Made by a program: the position numbers and the translations under genes. The notes under the pieces were generated by a model, which was given only the letters and a program-made list of their open reading frames with translations, made no database searches and was not told the origin of the DNA. DNA of 64,000 nucleotides, from positions 1,612,001 to 1,676,000 of the forward strand of contig NZ_CP080387.1 of the NCBI RefSeq assembly GCF_030036535.1, in the 5' to 3' direction. Positions 8,911-17,710 of the stretch are shown here, in pieces. Position 1 is the first letter of the stretch. Each line of letters starts with the position of its first letter. Origin of the DNA: Agrobacterium cucumeris (GTDB lineage: Bacteria; Pseudomonadota; Alphaproteobacteria; Rhizobiales; Rhizobiaceae).

Positions 8911-9738
8911 CTATAAGGCGACGATTTCCCGTCGCAGCATCTTCCAGCTTTCCCTGTCGGGCGCCGACAGGATGCCGCCCGCCGTCTGGCCCGGCCGATA
9001 GGGCGTATTGTCGAAACGGGCTGTGTAACCACCCGCTTCCTGATGAACGAGCACGCCGGCAAGATGATCCCACGGCATCAGCTTTTCATGGCCGATGAAA
9101 TGCAGTTTGCCGGCCGAGGCAAGCCAATATTCATGTGCAGAACAATTCAGCGAAAACGCCATCTTGATCTTCGCCATGTTGGCGGCGATGACAGGACGGC
9201 GATCCTCGTGGCTGTGGCCCCAGGAAAAAATGCCGACCATCTCGGATAGCGGCGCGGGATCCGCGACCTTGAGCTTGGCCTGCGAGCCGTTCCTGCGATG
9301 GAGATAAGCGCCCTCGCCTTTCAGCGCAACAATGGTGTCGCCCATGACAGGATCATGGATGATGCCCGCCACCGTCTCACCCTTGACGGTGACCGCAAGC
9401 AGCGTGCCGAAAGCGGGAAAGCCGGAAGCGTAATTGAACGTGCCATCGATCGGATCGATCACGAAGGCAAGCGGCGCATCGGCAAGGGCGGGAATGACTG
9501 ATGGGTCCGCCTCATAGGTCTCTTCGCCGACGATGTGGGCCTTTGGAAACCGCTGTAATAAAGCAGCAGTAATCGCCTTTTCCGCCAGAATATCAGCCTC
9601 GGTAACGAGATCGACGGCGGACGTCTTTTCGGAGATCGCACCTGCATTCAAATTTCGGAAGCGGGGCAGAATTTCCTGGGCGCCGGCAGCGGCGACGGTG
9701 GAAACGAGGAATTCGATATCTTTATCGGAAAGGCTCAT
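8911..9738 (-). CDS. Inositol monophosphatase family protein (paralogue 2)
   Basis: 275 aa from ATG 9738 (MSLSDKDIEFLVST). Same superfamily as its downstream neighbour: HIVGEETYE, DPIDGTFNYASGFPAFG and MPWDHLAGVLVHQEAGGY hold the metal- and phosphate-binding residues. N-termini and the exposed middle have diverged more than the active site, which suggests different substrates or an old duplication. It begins 19 bp after the ttcA stop, so ttcA and both phosphatase genes probably form one leftward transcription unit. A CysQ- or HisN-like role is possible but not shown. Confidence 0.88.
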   Translation of the reverse strand: MSLSDKDIEFLVSTVAAAGAQEILPRFRNLNAGAISEKTSAVDLVTEADILAEKAITAALLQRFPKAHIVGEETYEADPSVIPALADAPLAFVIDPIDGTFNYASGFPAFGTLLAVTVKGETVAGIIHDPVMGDTIVALKGEGAYLHRRNGSQAKLKVADPAPLSEMVGIFSWGHSHEDRRPVIAANMAKIKMAFSLNCSAHEYWLASAGKLHFIGHEKLMPWDHLAGVLVHQEAGGYTARFDNTPYRPGQTAGGILSAPDRESWKMLRREIVAL

Positions 9739-9757
9739 GGCGCGGGGCACTTCTTCA

Positions 9758-10693
9758 TCAGGGAGGGCTGGCCTCACTACGCTCTTCAGGTGACGCCCCG
9801 GTGACAGCAAGCGCCGAAAAATCAAAAAGCCTGGGATCAAGCAGATGCGACGGATTAACGTGGGCAAGCGCCCGCAGCATCACATCCTTGCGGCCCGGCA
9901 TGCGCCGTTCGATATCCGCCAGCATCTCTTTCATGGCATTGCGCTGAAGCCCATCCTGCGAGCCGCAGAGGTCGCAGGGAATGATCGGGAATTCCATCGC
10001 CGCCGCAAATTTCGCCATATCGTCTTCGGCGCAATAGGCAAGAGGACGCATGACCATCAGGTCGCCCTCGTCATTCAAAAGCTTCGCCGGCATGCCGGCG
10101 AGACGGCCGCCATGGAAGAAGTTCATGAAAAAGGTCTCGAGAATATCCTCGCGGTGATGACCGAGCAGCAGTGCGTCACAGCCCTCCTCCCGCGCGATGC
10201 GGTAGAGATTGCCGCGCCGGAGCCGCGAACAGAGCGAACAGTAAGTGCCGCCGGAAGGCACCTTTTCCTTCACCACCGAATAGGTATCGCGATATTCGAT
10301 GCGATGGGCGACACCGATCTTCGCCAGATATTCCGGCAGAACGTGTTTGGGAAAATTCGGCTGGCCCTGATCGAGATTGCAGGCCACCAGTTCCACCGGC
10401 AAAAGCCCGCGCCATTTGAGATCGAGCAGCAAGGCCAGAAGACCATAGCTGTCCTTTCCGCCGGAAAGGCCGACCAGCCAGCGCTTCTGGCCGTTCAGCA
10501 TGCCGAAATCTTCGAACGCCTGCCGCACATTGCGCAGCAGCCGCTTGCGCAGCTTGTTGAACGAGACCGACCGCGGTGCATTGTCGAACAGCGGATGCGA
10601 GCTGCCGTTTTCCTCGGACGCGTCCTGATCCGCCCCGATTGGTGCGGCCCCGGCCTGATCTACAAAGTCATCGATCTTGGTGAGAATGTTCAT
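9758..10693 (-). CDS. ttcA: tRNA 2-thiocytidine biosynthesis protein TtcA
   Basis: 311 aa. ATP-pyrophosphatase with the PP-loop SGGKDSYG and the two Cys pairs of the TtcA family: CSLC (in [14 protein letters not shown]) and CDLC (in [15 protein letters not shown]), expected to hold a [4Fe-4S] cluster. TtcA thiolates cytidine 32 of certain tRNAs. Two consecutive ATG codons (10696 and 10693) follow GGAG; the second gives better spacing and MNILTKID. The N-terminal 40 residues are more acidic and variable than the core. The next gene downstream starts within 20 bp. Confidence 0.92.
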   Translation of the reverse strand: MNILTKIDDFVDQAGAAPIGADQDASEENGSSHPLFDNAPRSVSFNKLRKRLLRNVRQAFEDFGMLNGQKRWLVGLSGGKDSYGLLALLLDLKWRGLLPVELVACNLDQGQPNFPKHVLPEYLAKIGVAHRIEYRDTYSVVKEKVPSGGTYCSLCSRLRRGNLYRIAREEGCDALLLGHHREDILETFFMNFFHGGRLAGMPAKLLNDEGDLMVMRPLAYCAEDDMAKFAAAMEFPIIPCDLCGSQDGLQRNAMKEMLADIERRMPGRKDVMLRALAHVNPSHLLDPRLFDFSALAVTGASPEERSEASPP

Positions 10694-10757
10694 CATCCGC
10701 TCGCTCCGGCACGACTGCCGTTCTTCATGCAGGCAATGCCCCCATCCGCTGGCAATA

Positions 10758-11687
10758 TCAAGCCCCGAATACCGACCAGCCGGTTTTCGTCGCCAGCAAT
10801 TCCAGTGCCTGTGACCCGAGCGCCGAATTACCCACCTTGTTGAGACCCGGCGACCAGACGGCAATCGACGCATTGCCCGGCGCCACCGCCATGATGCCGC
10901 CGCCGACACCGCTCTTGCCCGGCAGGCCGACATGATAGGCGAAATCGCCCGATCCGTCATAATGGCCACAGGTCAGCATCAGCGCATTGATGCGCCGCGC
11001 CCGGCGGTCCGAGACGACCGTGTGGCCGGTCAGCGGATTGCGGCCGCGATTGGCAAGGAAAAGCCCGGCACGGGATAGCTGGGCGCAGGTCATGGAAAGC
11101 GCGCACTGATGGAAATAAACGCCGAGCGTATGTTCCACGGGATGATGCAGATTGCCGAAGGAACGCATGAAATTGGCAAGCGCGAAATTGCGGAAACCCG
11201 TCGCCTGCTCGGATTTTGCCACCGTGTCGTCAATGCTGATCGTGTCATCGTCCGCGAGATAACGCACGAAGCGCAGAAGCTCGCCGATCGCCTCACGCGG
11301 CTGGTGGCCGGAAAGAACGATATCAGTCACCACGATCGCGCCGGCATTCACGAAGGGATTGCGCGGGATGCCGTGCTCATGTTCCAGCTGGACGATGGAG
11401 TTGAAGGAAGAGCCTGAAGGTTCGCGCCCCACCCGGTTCCACACCGTCTCACCGGCCTTGCCGAGCGCCAGCGTCAGCATGAAGACCTTGGAGATGCTCT
11501 GGATCGAAAACGGCACAAGCGCATTGCCGGCCGTATAGGTGATTCCGTCGACGGTGGTGATGGCGATGCCGAACTGGTTGGGATCGACCTTGGCAAGTTC
11601 GGGAATGTAATCCGCAACCTTCCCCTCGCCCAGTCTTGGCAGCATGCTGTCATAGATGGAATCGACGATCGCCTGAATATCCTGCAT
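10758..11687 (-). CDS. glsA: Glutaminase (serine-dependent, GlsA type)
   Basis: 309 aa, the standard length of bacterial GlsA, which hydrolyses glutamine to glutamate and ammonia. It has a beta-lactamase-like fold with the catalytic Ser-x-x-Lys in [12 protein letters not shown] and later motifs [20 protein letters not shown] and [12 protein letters not shown]. The ATG at 11687 follows GGGGAAGG at good spacing. The gene lies between the rpsD terminator and the ttcA cluster, 64 bp upstream of ttcA, and may be cotranscribed with it. Confidence 0.95.
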   Translation of the reverse strand: MQDIQAIVDSIYDSMLPRLGEGKVADYIPELAKVDPNQFGIAITTVDGITYTAGNALVPFSIQSISKVFMLTLALGKAGETVWNRVGREPSGSSFNSIVQLEHEHGIPRNPFVNAGAIVVTDIVLSGHQPREAIGELLRFVRYLADDDTISIDDTVAKSEQATGFRNFALANFMRSFGNLHHPVEHTLGVYFHQCALSMTCAQLSRAGLFLANRGRNPLTGHTVVSDRRARRINALMLTCGHYDGSGDFAYHVGLPGKSGVGGGIMAVAPGNASIAVWSPGLNKVGNSALGSQALELLATKTGWSVFGA

Positions 11688-11711
11688 GCAAAGCCTTCCC
11701 CAGCAAACAAA

Positions 11712-11735
11712 AAAGCCGCCCCGAGGGGCGGCTTT
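11712..11735 (-). terminator. Intrinsic terminator of rpsD
   Basis: AAAGCCGCCCC (11712-11722) / GGGGCGGCTTT (11725-11735). Read leftward, the stem is followed by a U-rich tail (TTTTTTGTTTG), so it terminates rpsD before glsA. Confidence 0.85.
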
Positions 11736-11756
11736 CTCAATACTGAAACGCGTCGA

Positions 11757-12374
11757 TTAACGCGAGTAGAATTCGACGACCAGATGCGGTTCCATGACGA
11801 CCGGGTACGGAACGTCGGAAAGCGACGGAACGCGGGCGTAGGTCGCAACCATCTTGTTGTGGTCGACTTCGATGTAGTCAGGAACGTCACGCTCTGCGAG
11901 CTGAACGGCTTCGAGAACCGTAACCAGCTGCTTGGACTTCTGACGAACTTCGATGACGTCGCCAGCCTTGCAACGGTAAGAACCGATGTTGACGCGAACG
12001 CCGTTAACCGTGACGTGGCCATGGTTGATGAACTGGCGCGATGCGAAAACGGTCGGAACGAACTTGGCGCGGTAGACGATGGCGTCCAGACGCGACTCGA
12101 GCAGGCCGATCAGGTTCTCGGAAGTGTCACCCTTGCGACGGTTTGCTTCGTCGAAAGTGGCGCGGAACTGCTTTTCGCGCAGTTCGCCGTAGTAGCCCTT
12201 GAGCTTCTGCTTGGCGCGCAGCTGCGTGCCGAAGTCGCTCATCTTGCCCTTGCGGCGCTGGCCGTGCTGGCCCGGGCCGTATTCGCGGCGGTTAACCGGG
12301 GACTTCGGACGACCCCAGATGTTTTCGCCCATGCGGCGGTCAATTTTGTACTTAGCCGATTCGCGCTTGCTCAT
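11757..12374 (-). CDS. rpsD: 30S ribosomal protein S4
   Basis: 205 aa. Primary 16S rRNA-binding protein of the small subunit, and in many bacteria a translational repressor of its own operon. The N-terminus [20 protein letters not shown], then [18 protein letters not shown], and the S4 RNA-binding domain from about residue 95 ([13 protein letters not shown]...[16 protein letters not shown]) are unmistakable. It is monocistronic here, not in an alpha operon, as usual in rhizobia. The start follows GAGAAGGAAATACG. A leader of about 215 nt precedes it. Confidence 0.98.
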   Translation of the reverse strand: MSKRESAKYKIDRRMGENIWGRPKSPVNRREYGPGQHGQRRKGKMSDFGTQLRAKQKLKGYYGELREKQFRATFDEANRRKGDTSENLIGLLESRLDAIVYRAKFVPTVFASRQFINHGHVTVNGVRVNIGSYRCKAGDVIEVRQKSKQLVTVLEAVQLAERDVPDYIEVDHNKMVATYARVPSLSDVPYPVVMEPHLVVEFYSR

Positions 12375-12621
12375 CGTATTTCCTTCTCAAAAGGTTATGC
12401 CGGTCTGTTGCCAAACCGGTTTAAGGAAACACGCCCTCCTCTGAAGCCCGTTTCAGGGCCTCTGACAGGCTTCTCACATGCAAATGGAGAAACCACGGGA
12501 CATGTCGGTGATATTGACCGCCGAACGTCAGCCTTTAAACTGCAAGGCAGTCAACAAAACACACCGGACATCACTGCCCGGCGTTGGGGCGGCTTCTATA
12601 GTCGTTTTACAAATTTGTCAA
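12375..12621 (-). promoter_or_regulatory. rpsD promoter and structured leader (candidate)
   Basis: Read leftward, TTGACA (12621-12616) and TATAGA (12600-12595) form a possible promoter with a short 15-bp spacer. The leader of about 215 nt has two foldable segments near the gene: GAAGCC...GGCTTC with a GCCC/GGGC core (about 12430-12470), and CCGGT...ACCGG (about 12391-12420). S4 often represses its own mRNA through such leaders; that role is inferred only. Confidence 0.35.
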
Positions 12622-12701
12622 ACAGCGCCTGCCGATTTTTTTTTGGACCTGCCCTTGAAAACATCGAGCGGCCACCCATTTACCCATCGTGATCAGAACT
12701 C

Positions 12702-12761
12702 GGGCCCCTCTGACGTGTTACCGGACAACACGTGATGTCGAGTTTCTTTAGGTTGGGGCCC
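12702..12761. other. Nested inverted repeat upstream of the TerC gene
   Basis: Outer arms GGGCCCC (12702-12708) and GGGGCCC (12755-12761) enclose ACGTGTT (12713-12719) / AACACGT (12727-12733). It lies 65 bp before the TerC gene start. A TTGACA at 12772-12777 could be a -35 element, in which case the structure is upstream of the promoter rather than in the mRNA. Alx/TerC genes in other bacteria carry the manganese-sensing yybP-ykoY leader; its conserved bases are not recognisable here. Confidence 0.4.
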
Positions 12762-12825
12762 ACGTATATTCTTGACACACGTTCCCCATCCGCAAAGCCA
12801 ACCTCGTCCGGCTAAAGGTTGACTG

Positions 12826-13809
12826 ATGGAGTTTCTCCTCAACGATTTTCTCGGTACCCCCACATGGATGTGGGCGGTCTTCATTTCTCTCGTCCTTGGT
12901 CTTCTGGCGCTCGATCTCGGCGTACTGCACAAGAATTCCAAGGAAATCGGCATTCGCGAAAGCCTGCTGATGTCGGGCTTTTACATCGCCATCGGTTTGG
13001 CCTTCGGCGGCTGGATCTGGTATCAGTCCGGCCAGCAGTCGGCGATGGAATACGTCACCGGCTTCGTGGTCGAAAAAAGCCTGGCGATGGACAATATCTT
13101 CATCATCGCCATGATCTTCTCTTATTTCGCCATTCCCCGTCAGTACCAGCATCGTGTGCTGCTCTGGGGTATCCTCGGCGTCATCATCCTGCGTGGCATC
13201 ATGATCGCCGGCGGTGCGGCCATCGTCGAAAACTTCCACTGGGTACTTTATCTCTTCGCGGCCTTCCTCGTCTTCACGGGCCTCAAGATGCTATTCTCGT
13301 CCGACCATGACGAGGCCGATATCGGCAACAACCGCATCCTGAAGTTCCTGCGCAGCCGCCTTCCGGTGACGGAGAAGCTGCATGGCGAGAAATTCTTCAT
13401 CAAGGAAACGGATGCAGCCACCGGCAAGCTGAAAACCTTTGTGACGCCGCTCTTCCTGGCGCTCATCATGGTTGAAATCGCCGACCTGATCTTCGCGGTC
13501 GATTCGATCCCGGCGATCTTCGCGATCACCACCGATCCGTTTATCGTCTACACCTCGAACATCTTCGCGATCCTTGGCCTGCGCGCCCTCTATTTTGCGC
13601 TCGCCGCCCTGATCCACCGCTTCGCTTATCTGAAATATGCGCTGGCTGCGGTTCTGGTCTTCGTCGGTTCGAAAATCTTCGTCGCCGATATGCTCGGCAT
13701 CGCCAAGATCCCGCCCGCCGTCTCACTCGGCGTCACGGTCGCCATCCTCGCAACCGGCATCATCGGTTCGCTGATTGCGACACGCAAGGAAGTGAAGGCC
13801 GTCGAGTAA
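12826..13809 (+). CDS. TerC family membrane protein, Alx-like
   Basis: 327 aa, close to the length of E. coli Alx. About nine membrane spans. Conserved acidic signatures are in the membrane: LLALDLGVLHK, EKSLAMDNIF and IFAVDSIPAIFAITTD. A long cytoplasmic loop (about residues 150-200, SSDHDEADIGNNR...) separates the halves, as in Alx. Members are linked to manganese export at alkaline pH and, in other subfamilies, metal insertion into exported proteins; tellurite resistance is historical. The ATG at 12826 follows AAAGGTTGACTG. Monocistronic, with its own terminator. Confidence 0.88.
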   Translation: MEFLLNDFLGTPTWMWAVFISLVLGLLALDLGVLHKNSKEIGIRESLLMSGFYIAIGLAFGGWIWYQSGQQSAMEYVTGFVVEKSLAMDNIFIIAMIFSYFAIPRQYQHRVLLWGILGVIILRGIMIAGGAAIVENFHWVLYLFAAFLVFTGLKMLFSSDHDEADIGNNRILKFLRSRLPVTEKLHGEKFFIKETDAATGKLKTFVTPLFLALIMVEIADLIFAVDSIPAIFAITTDPFIVYTSNIFAILGLRALYFALAALIHRFAYLKYALAAVLVFVGSKIFVADMLGIAKIPPAVSLGVTVAILATGIIGSLIATRKEVKAVE

Positions 13810-13822
13810 TGATGAGCAAGGA

Positions 13823-13852
13823 GGAGGCGGTGACGCCTCCACTTTCTTTTTT
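13823..13852 (+). terminator. Intrinsic terminator of the TerC gene
   Basis: GGAGGCG (13823-13829) / CGCCTCC (13834-13840), GTGA loop, followed by ACTTTCTTTTTT. Confidence 0.88.
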
Positions 13853-13933
13853 GATAGTGAAAATATAAACTTCGTACTATTGCTGCCGAGACGAAAATCT
13901 ATTTGCTCCAATATAGAAACTCATTGCGTTAAA

Positions 13934-14452
13934 ATGACCTTTGAACCCGTAGATCAGGCCATTTCCGAACAGAAATTCTGGCGCGCGAAGGAAATCCTTC
14001 AAGGCAGGCTCAGCCATCCTGAAGTCAATCTGGCGCTCTTTCAAAAATATGGCGAAGTGCTGCTTGAGATGAATGATCTCATCGAAGCGGGGCGTATGTT
14101 GTTCTGCTCGGGCGCAAGGGACGAGCGCTTCCGGGAAGCGATTGATATCTTCCTCTCAAGAAATGACAGGCGCGAACCGCAACGCTTTCTGGCGCAGTTG
14201 CCCTCTTCCATGAGACGGCAACGGCATCTGGCGGAGTTTATCGCTTCGCCGGAATTCGAACGCAGCGGATGGACCGCGGCGCAGCTCTCCCACATCCTTC
14301 CAATACAAACGGATATCGACGCTCGTCCCTATCAACGGTCGCATCGCATGACCTCGATATTGGTGATCGTCTCTTTGGTTTGCGTCCTGGCCCTCAGCCT
14401 TGTCGGCCTATATACGACAATCGGCTCCGCAATGCGGCTTTTTGCAGAATAG
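13934..14452 (+). CDS. Hypothetical protein with C-terminal membrane anchor
   Basis: 172 aa from ATG 13934 (MTFEPVDQAISEQKFWRAKE). Residues 1-135 are soluble and helical, with a repeat-like arrangement (FWRAKEILQGRL, LFQKYGEVLLEMNDLIEAGR, DERFREAIDIFL) like degenerate TPR helices. A single hydrophobic segment near residues 144-163 (ILVIVSLVCVLALSLVGLY) would anchor it with the bulk in the cytoplasm. It ends 3 bp before a convergent gene. Upstream in-frame codons from 13880 add an atypical Cys-containing leader and have no better ribosome site. Function unknown. Confidence 0.6.
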   Translation: MTFEPVDQAISEQKFWRAKEILQGRLSHPEVNLALFQKYGEVLLEMNDLIEAGRMLFCSGARDERFREAIDIFLSRNDRREPQRFLAQLPSSMRRQRHLAEFIASPEFERSGWTAAQLSHILPIQTDIDARPYQRSHRMTSILVIVSLVCVLALSLVGLYTTIGSAMRLFAE

Positions 14453-14455
14453 CGA

Positions 14456-15973
14456 TTACTCCGCCGCAAGCCGCGTATCATCCTCAGCCGCATCCGCATC
14501 GCCGGGTGCGGTTTTTGCATCGAGATCGGGAAACGCCACGATGCGCTTGCCGGAGAAATCGGCATGCACCACCACAAGCTCCTTCTCCTCGAAATAACCG
14601 AGCAGGCGCCGCGCGCGGCGGGCGGAATGGGTGCCATAGGCGCGGGCAATGCGGGCATCCGACGGGCAAGGCTCTTCACCCAGCGCCGCCTTGACGAGCA
14701 GCAGGAAGACCCCCTGCAGATCGTCGGAAACCGACATGGACAATTCCAGCGCCTTTTCCCAGCCTTCGCTTGCCGCCATCGCCGCATCCACGCCGGAACG
14801 GGCAATCGCCACCTGCCGGCGGAATTCCGCCAGTGTCATCGGCGTGCCGGGAATGCGACGCATACGGGCGCGCACCAGAAAATCCTGATAAAGCACGGCA
14901 TCCGTGCGATAGGCCGATTGCGGATCGTCGAGAATTTCCACAAGAACCGCACCGATCTTTTCCTCACGCTCTTCCGGCGTCAGTTCCGGCTGACCTGCAC
15001 GCGGCGATTGCTCCGGTGTAGGGCCGACGGCGGCGGGTGTGGAACGGGAGAGCTCTGCCAGAATGTCCGTGGTCGGACGCGGCGCGGGCGGCGTGCGACG
15101 CACGGCTGCGCGCGTGAACTCTTCCGGGTCCGGCGTGAAGATCAGGTCCTCCACGTCCTGCGGTGCATCCGGCAACGGCATCAGCTTCGGCGAGGAGGAA
15201 CGCGCCGAGGTTTCCACCGCCCCGATGACGATGGGCAGCGGGCGGCGCGAGAGCGCCGGGCCGAGCGCCACGAAATTGCCGCGCTGCAGATCGCGGAACA
15301 TTTCCGCCTGTCGCCGGTCCATGCCAAGAAGGTCAGCCGCGCGCGCCATGTCGATATCGAGAAAGGTGCGGCCCATCAGGAAGTTCGAGGCTTCCGCTGC
15401 CACGTTCTTGGCAAGCTTCGCCAGACGCTGCGTGGCGATGACGCCGGCAAGACCGCGCTTACGGCCACGGCACATCAGATTGGTCATGGCGCCCAGCGAC
15501 GCCTTGCGCGCATCTTCCGTGACCTCACCGGCGACGGAGGGCGCAAACATCTGCGCCTCATCCACCACCACAAGCACGGGATACCAGAATTCGCGGTCGG
15601 CATCGAACAGGCCGTTGAGGAAGGCGGCTGCGGCCCGCATCTGCTGTTCGACATCAAGGCCTTCCAGCGTCAGCACGCATGAAACGCGGTGCTGGCGAAT
15701 GCGGTTGGCAATGCCGGCAAGCTCGGCTTCCGTGCGTTCGCCATCCACCACCACATGGCCGAACCTGTCGGAAAGCGTGACGAAATCGCCCTCGGGATCG
15801 ATGATGACCTGCTGCACCCATGGCGCCGATTGCTCCAGCAGCCGGCGCAGCAGATGCGACTTGCCGGAACCGGAATTGCCCTGCACCAGCAAACGCGTCG
15901 CAAGCAATTCCTCGATATCGAGCTTGGCCTGCTGCCCGCCCGATAGGGTCCCCATGTCGATGCCGACCTGCAA
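14456..15973 (-). CDS. HerA/DUF87-type P-loop ATPase (orphan)
   Basis: 505 aa. Walker A LVQGNSGSGKSHLL (about residue 30) and Walker B VLVVVDEAQMFAP identify a HerA/FtsK-fold hexameric ATPase; TQRLAKLAKNVAAEASNFLMG resembles the sensor region. The second half has a Pro-rich linker (about 270-330) and a helical tail ending in an acidic stretch. HerA proteins usually pump DNA alongside a NurA nuclease or in defence systems, but no nuclease gene is adjacent. The TTG start at 15973 is chosen because GAGGAA lies seven bases upstream; the first ATG comes six codons later, poorly placed. Confidence 0.8.
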   Translation of the reverse strand: MQVGIDMGTLSGGQQAKLDIEELLATRLLVQGNSGSGKSHLLRRLLEQSAPWVQQVIIDPEGDFVTLSDRFGHVVVDGERTEAELAGIANRIRQHRVSCVLTLEGLDVEQQMRAAAAFLNGLFDADREFWYPVLVVVDEAQMFAPSVAGEVTEDARKASLGAMTNLMCRGRKRGLAGVIATQRLAKLAKNVAAEASNFLMGRTFLDIDMARAADLLGMDRRQAEMFRDLQRGNFVALGPALSRRPLPIVIGAVETSARSSSPKLMPLPDAPQDVEDLIFTPDPEEFTRAAVRRTPPAPRPTTDILAELSRSTPAAVGPTPEQSPRAGQPELTPEEREEKIGAVLVEILDDPQSAYRTDAVLYQDFLVRARMRRIPGTPMTLAEFRRQVAIARSGVDAAMAASEGWEKALELSMSVSDDLQGVFLLLVKAALGEEPCPSDARIARAYGTHSARRARRLLGYFEEKELVVVHADFSGKRIVAFPDLDAKTAPGDADAAEDDTRLAAE

Positions 15974-16099
15974 TGTTCAATTCCTCGTGCTGCATCTGAT
16001 GCGGCCGATTCTCTTGGCGGCGGCCGAACATGCTCTTTACCAAAAAATCGCCGGTTGCGTCTGCCCCGTGCCGATAATGCACAGGCAATTGCACCGCCT

Positions 16100-16987
16100 C
16101 TAAGCCGCCCCGGACGAGACCCGCAAAAATGCAAGCCGTCTGCCGAACACATTCAGCATCAGCCCGATGATGACCAATGCGGCGCCGACCACTTCAAAGA
16201 CGGTGATATGCTCTGCGAAAGCGAGATAGGCGCTGATGAAACCGACAATCGGCACCAGCAGTGAAAACGGCGCCACCGTTCCGGCCGGATAACGCAGAAG
16301 CAGGTAACTCCAGATGCCCGCGCCGACAATCGTCGCACCATAGGCCATGTAGATCACCACGAGAGCCATCGTCGGCGTCGCATTGAGCACGCCTTCCGCA
16401 ATCGCTTCAGGTCCTTCCACCACCAGCGAAAGCAGGATCAACGGCAGAACTGGCACAAGGCTCGTCCATGCGACAAAGGAAACCGCATTCACCTGGCCGA
16501 TGCGGCGGTTGACGATGTTGCCGCAGGCCCAGGCAATGGCCGAGCCGACGCCCATCAGAAGCGGTACCAGGGCTGCGACCGTCATGCGTTCCACGCCGAT
16601 GACCGCCAGCCCGCCAAAAGCAATGATCGCGCCGATGATCTGTGAAGGCAACGGCCGCTCGCCGAGAAACACCACGGCAAGCGCCAGCGTGAAGAAGGCC
16701 TGCGACTGCATGACGAGCGAAGCGAGCCCCGCCGGCAGGCCGAGCTTGATGGCCGGATAAAGCAGGCCGAACTGCACGAAGCCCATCGCCATGCCGTACA
16801 CGATCATATGCCGCCACGGCACATTGGGTTTCGGCAGGAAGAATACCAGCGGCACGGCTGCAAAGAAATAACGTACACCCGTCAGAAACAAAGGCGGCAT
16901 GTCGGTGACGCCGACCTTGATGGCGACGAAGTTGAAGCCCCACAAAAACACGGTGATCAGGGCGAGAAGTATATGCGGCAATGCCAT
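16100..16987 (-). CDS. DMT superfamily transporter, EamA family
   Basis: 295 aa with ten predicted membrane helices in two EamA repeats. The N-terminal half includes ITVFLWGFNFVAIKVGVTDMPP and the second half begins near AIAWACGNIVNRRIGQ. Such proteins usually export amino acids or metabolites (the RhaT/YdcZ/RarD superfamily). The next gene upstream is a LysE-type exporter on the same strand with a gap of about 37 bp, so a small leftward exporter operon is likely. The ATG at 16987 (MALPHILLAL) has no strong ribosome site. Substrate unknown. Confidence 0.87.
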   Translation of the reverse strand: MALPHILLALITVFLWGFNFVAIKVGVTDMPPLFLTGVRYFFAAVPLVFFLPKPNVPWRHMIVYGMAMGFVQFGLLYPAIKLGLPAGLASLVMQSQAFFTLALAVVFLGERPLPSQIIGAIIAFGGLAVIGVERMTVAALVPLLMGVGSAIAWACGNIVNRRIGQVNAVSFVAWTSLVPVLPLILLSLVVEGPEAIAEGVLNATPTMALVVIYMAYGATIVGAGIWSYLLLRYPAGTVAPFSLLVPIVGFISAYLAFAEHITVFEVVGAALVIIGLMLNVFGRRLAFLRVSSGAA

Positions 16988-17024
16988 TTTGTTATGTCCG
17001 AATTTCAGGCGATCAAGAGTTGCC

Positions 17025-17663
17025 TTACGGCGCGACCGCCCTCTTCCAGCCAAAGGCAATGAGACCGGCGCCGATCAGGAGACCACCACCCGTGCGGTTG
17101 ACGATGCGCTGAACATTCGGCTTGCGGATCGTGTTGCGGGCGGCACTTGCCAGAAGTCCATAAAGGGCGGCATTGACGGTGGCAAGCACCAGGAAGGTCA
17201 CCTCGAATATCAGCACCTGCGGCCAGAAGGGCAATGTCGGCACCAGAAATTGCGGCAGGAAGGCGACGAAAAACACGATGCTTTTCGGGTTCAGCGCGGT
17301 GACGATATAGGCATGCAGGAAGATTTTGAGCGGTCTTTCACGGCCCGTCACACCCTTGCCGTCCGCGCCTTCGCCGCTGATCGGTGAACGCCACAGCTTG
17401 ATGCCGAGATAGATGAGGTAGGCGGCGCCAATCCATTTCAGACCGGTGAAAAGAGCGGCCGATGTGGCAAGCAGCGCGCCGAGCCCCAGCATTGAGGCCG
17501 TCATGGCAGTGAAATCACCCAGCGCCACGCCCGTCACCGTCGCGGTGCTCGCCTTGCGGCCATGGCCGAGCGCGTAAGAAATCACCAACAGGATCGTCGG
17601 TCCCGGAATGGCGAGCATGATGGCGGATGCGGCCACGAAGGCCAGCCAGTTCTCCAAAGGCAT
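17025..17663 (-). CDS. LysE/RhtB family amino acid exporter
   Basis: 212 aa, six membrane helices, typical of the family. The signature after helix 1 is MLAIPGPTILLVISYALGHG, and the central segment GLKWIGAAYLIYLGIKLWRS is diagnostic. Members export homoserine, threonine, leucine or other amino acids by proton exchange. The ATG at 17663 follows AAGGGAGATTTCCATC. It precedes the EamA transporter by 37 bp and follows a GNAT acetyltransferase, so all three may be transcribed together. The transported compound cannot be told from the sequence. Confidence 0.9.
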   Translation of the reverse strand: MPLENWLAFVAASAIMLAIPGPTILLVISYALGHGRKASTATVTGVALGDFTAMTASMLGLGALLATSAALFTGLKWIGAAYLIYLGIKLWRSPISGEGADGKGVTGRERPLKIFLHAYIVTALNPKSIVFFVAFLPQFLVPTLPFWPQVLIFEVTFLVLATVNAALYGLLASAARNTIRKPNVQRIVNRTGGGLLIGAGLIAFGWKRAVAP

Positions 17664-17710
17664 GATGGAAATCTCCCTTCACTCGATGCGGTGAGCAAGC
17701 CACGGAAATC

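Noticed and set aside
12640..12825. yybP-ykoY (manganese) riboswitch call upstream of TerC
   Set aside because: Only inverted repeats are visible; conserved loop bases could not be matched by eye, so it is reported as an unassigned structure.
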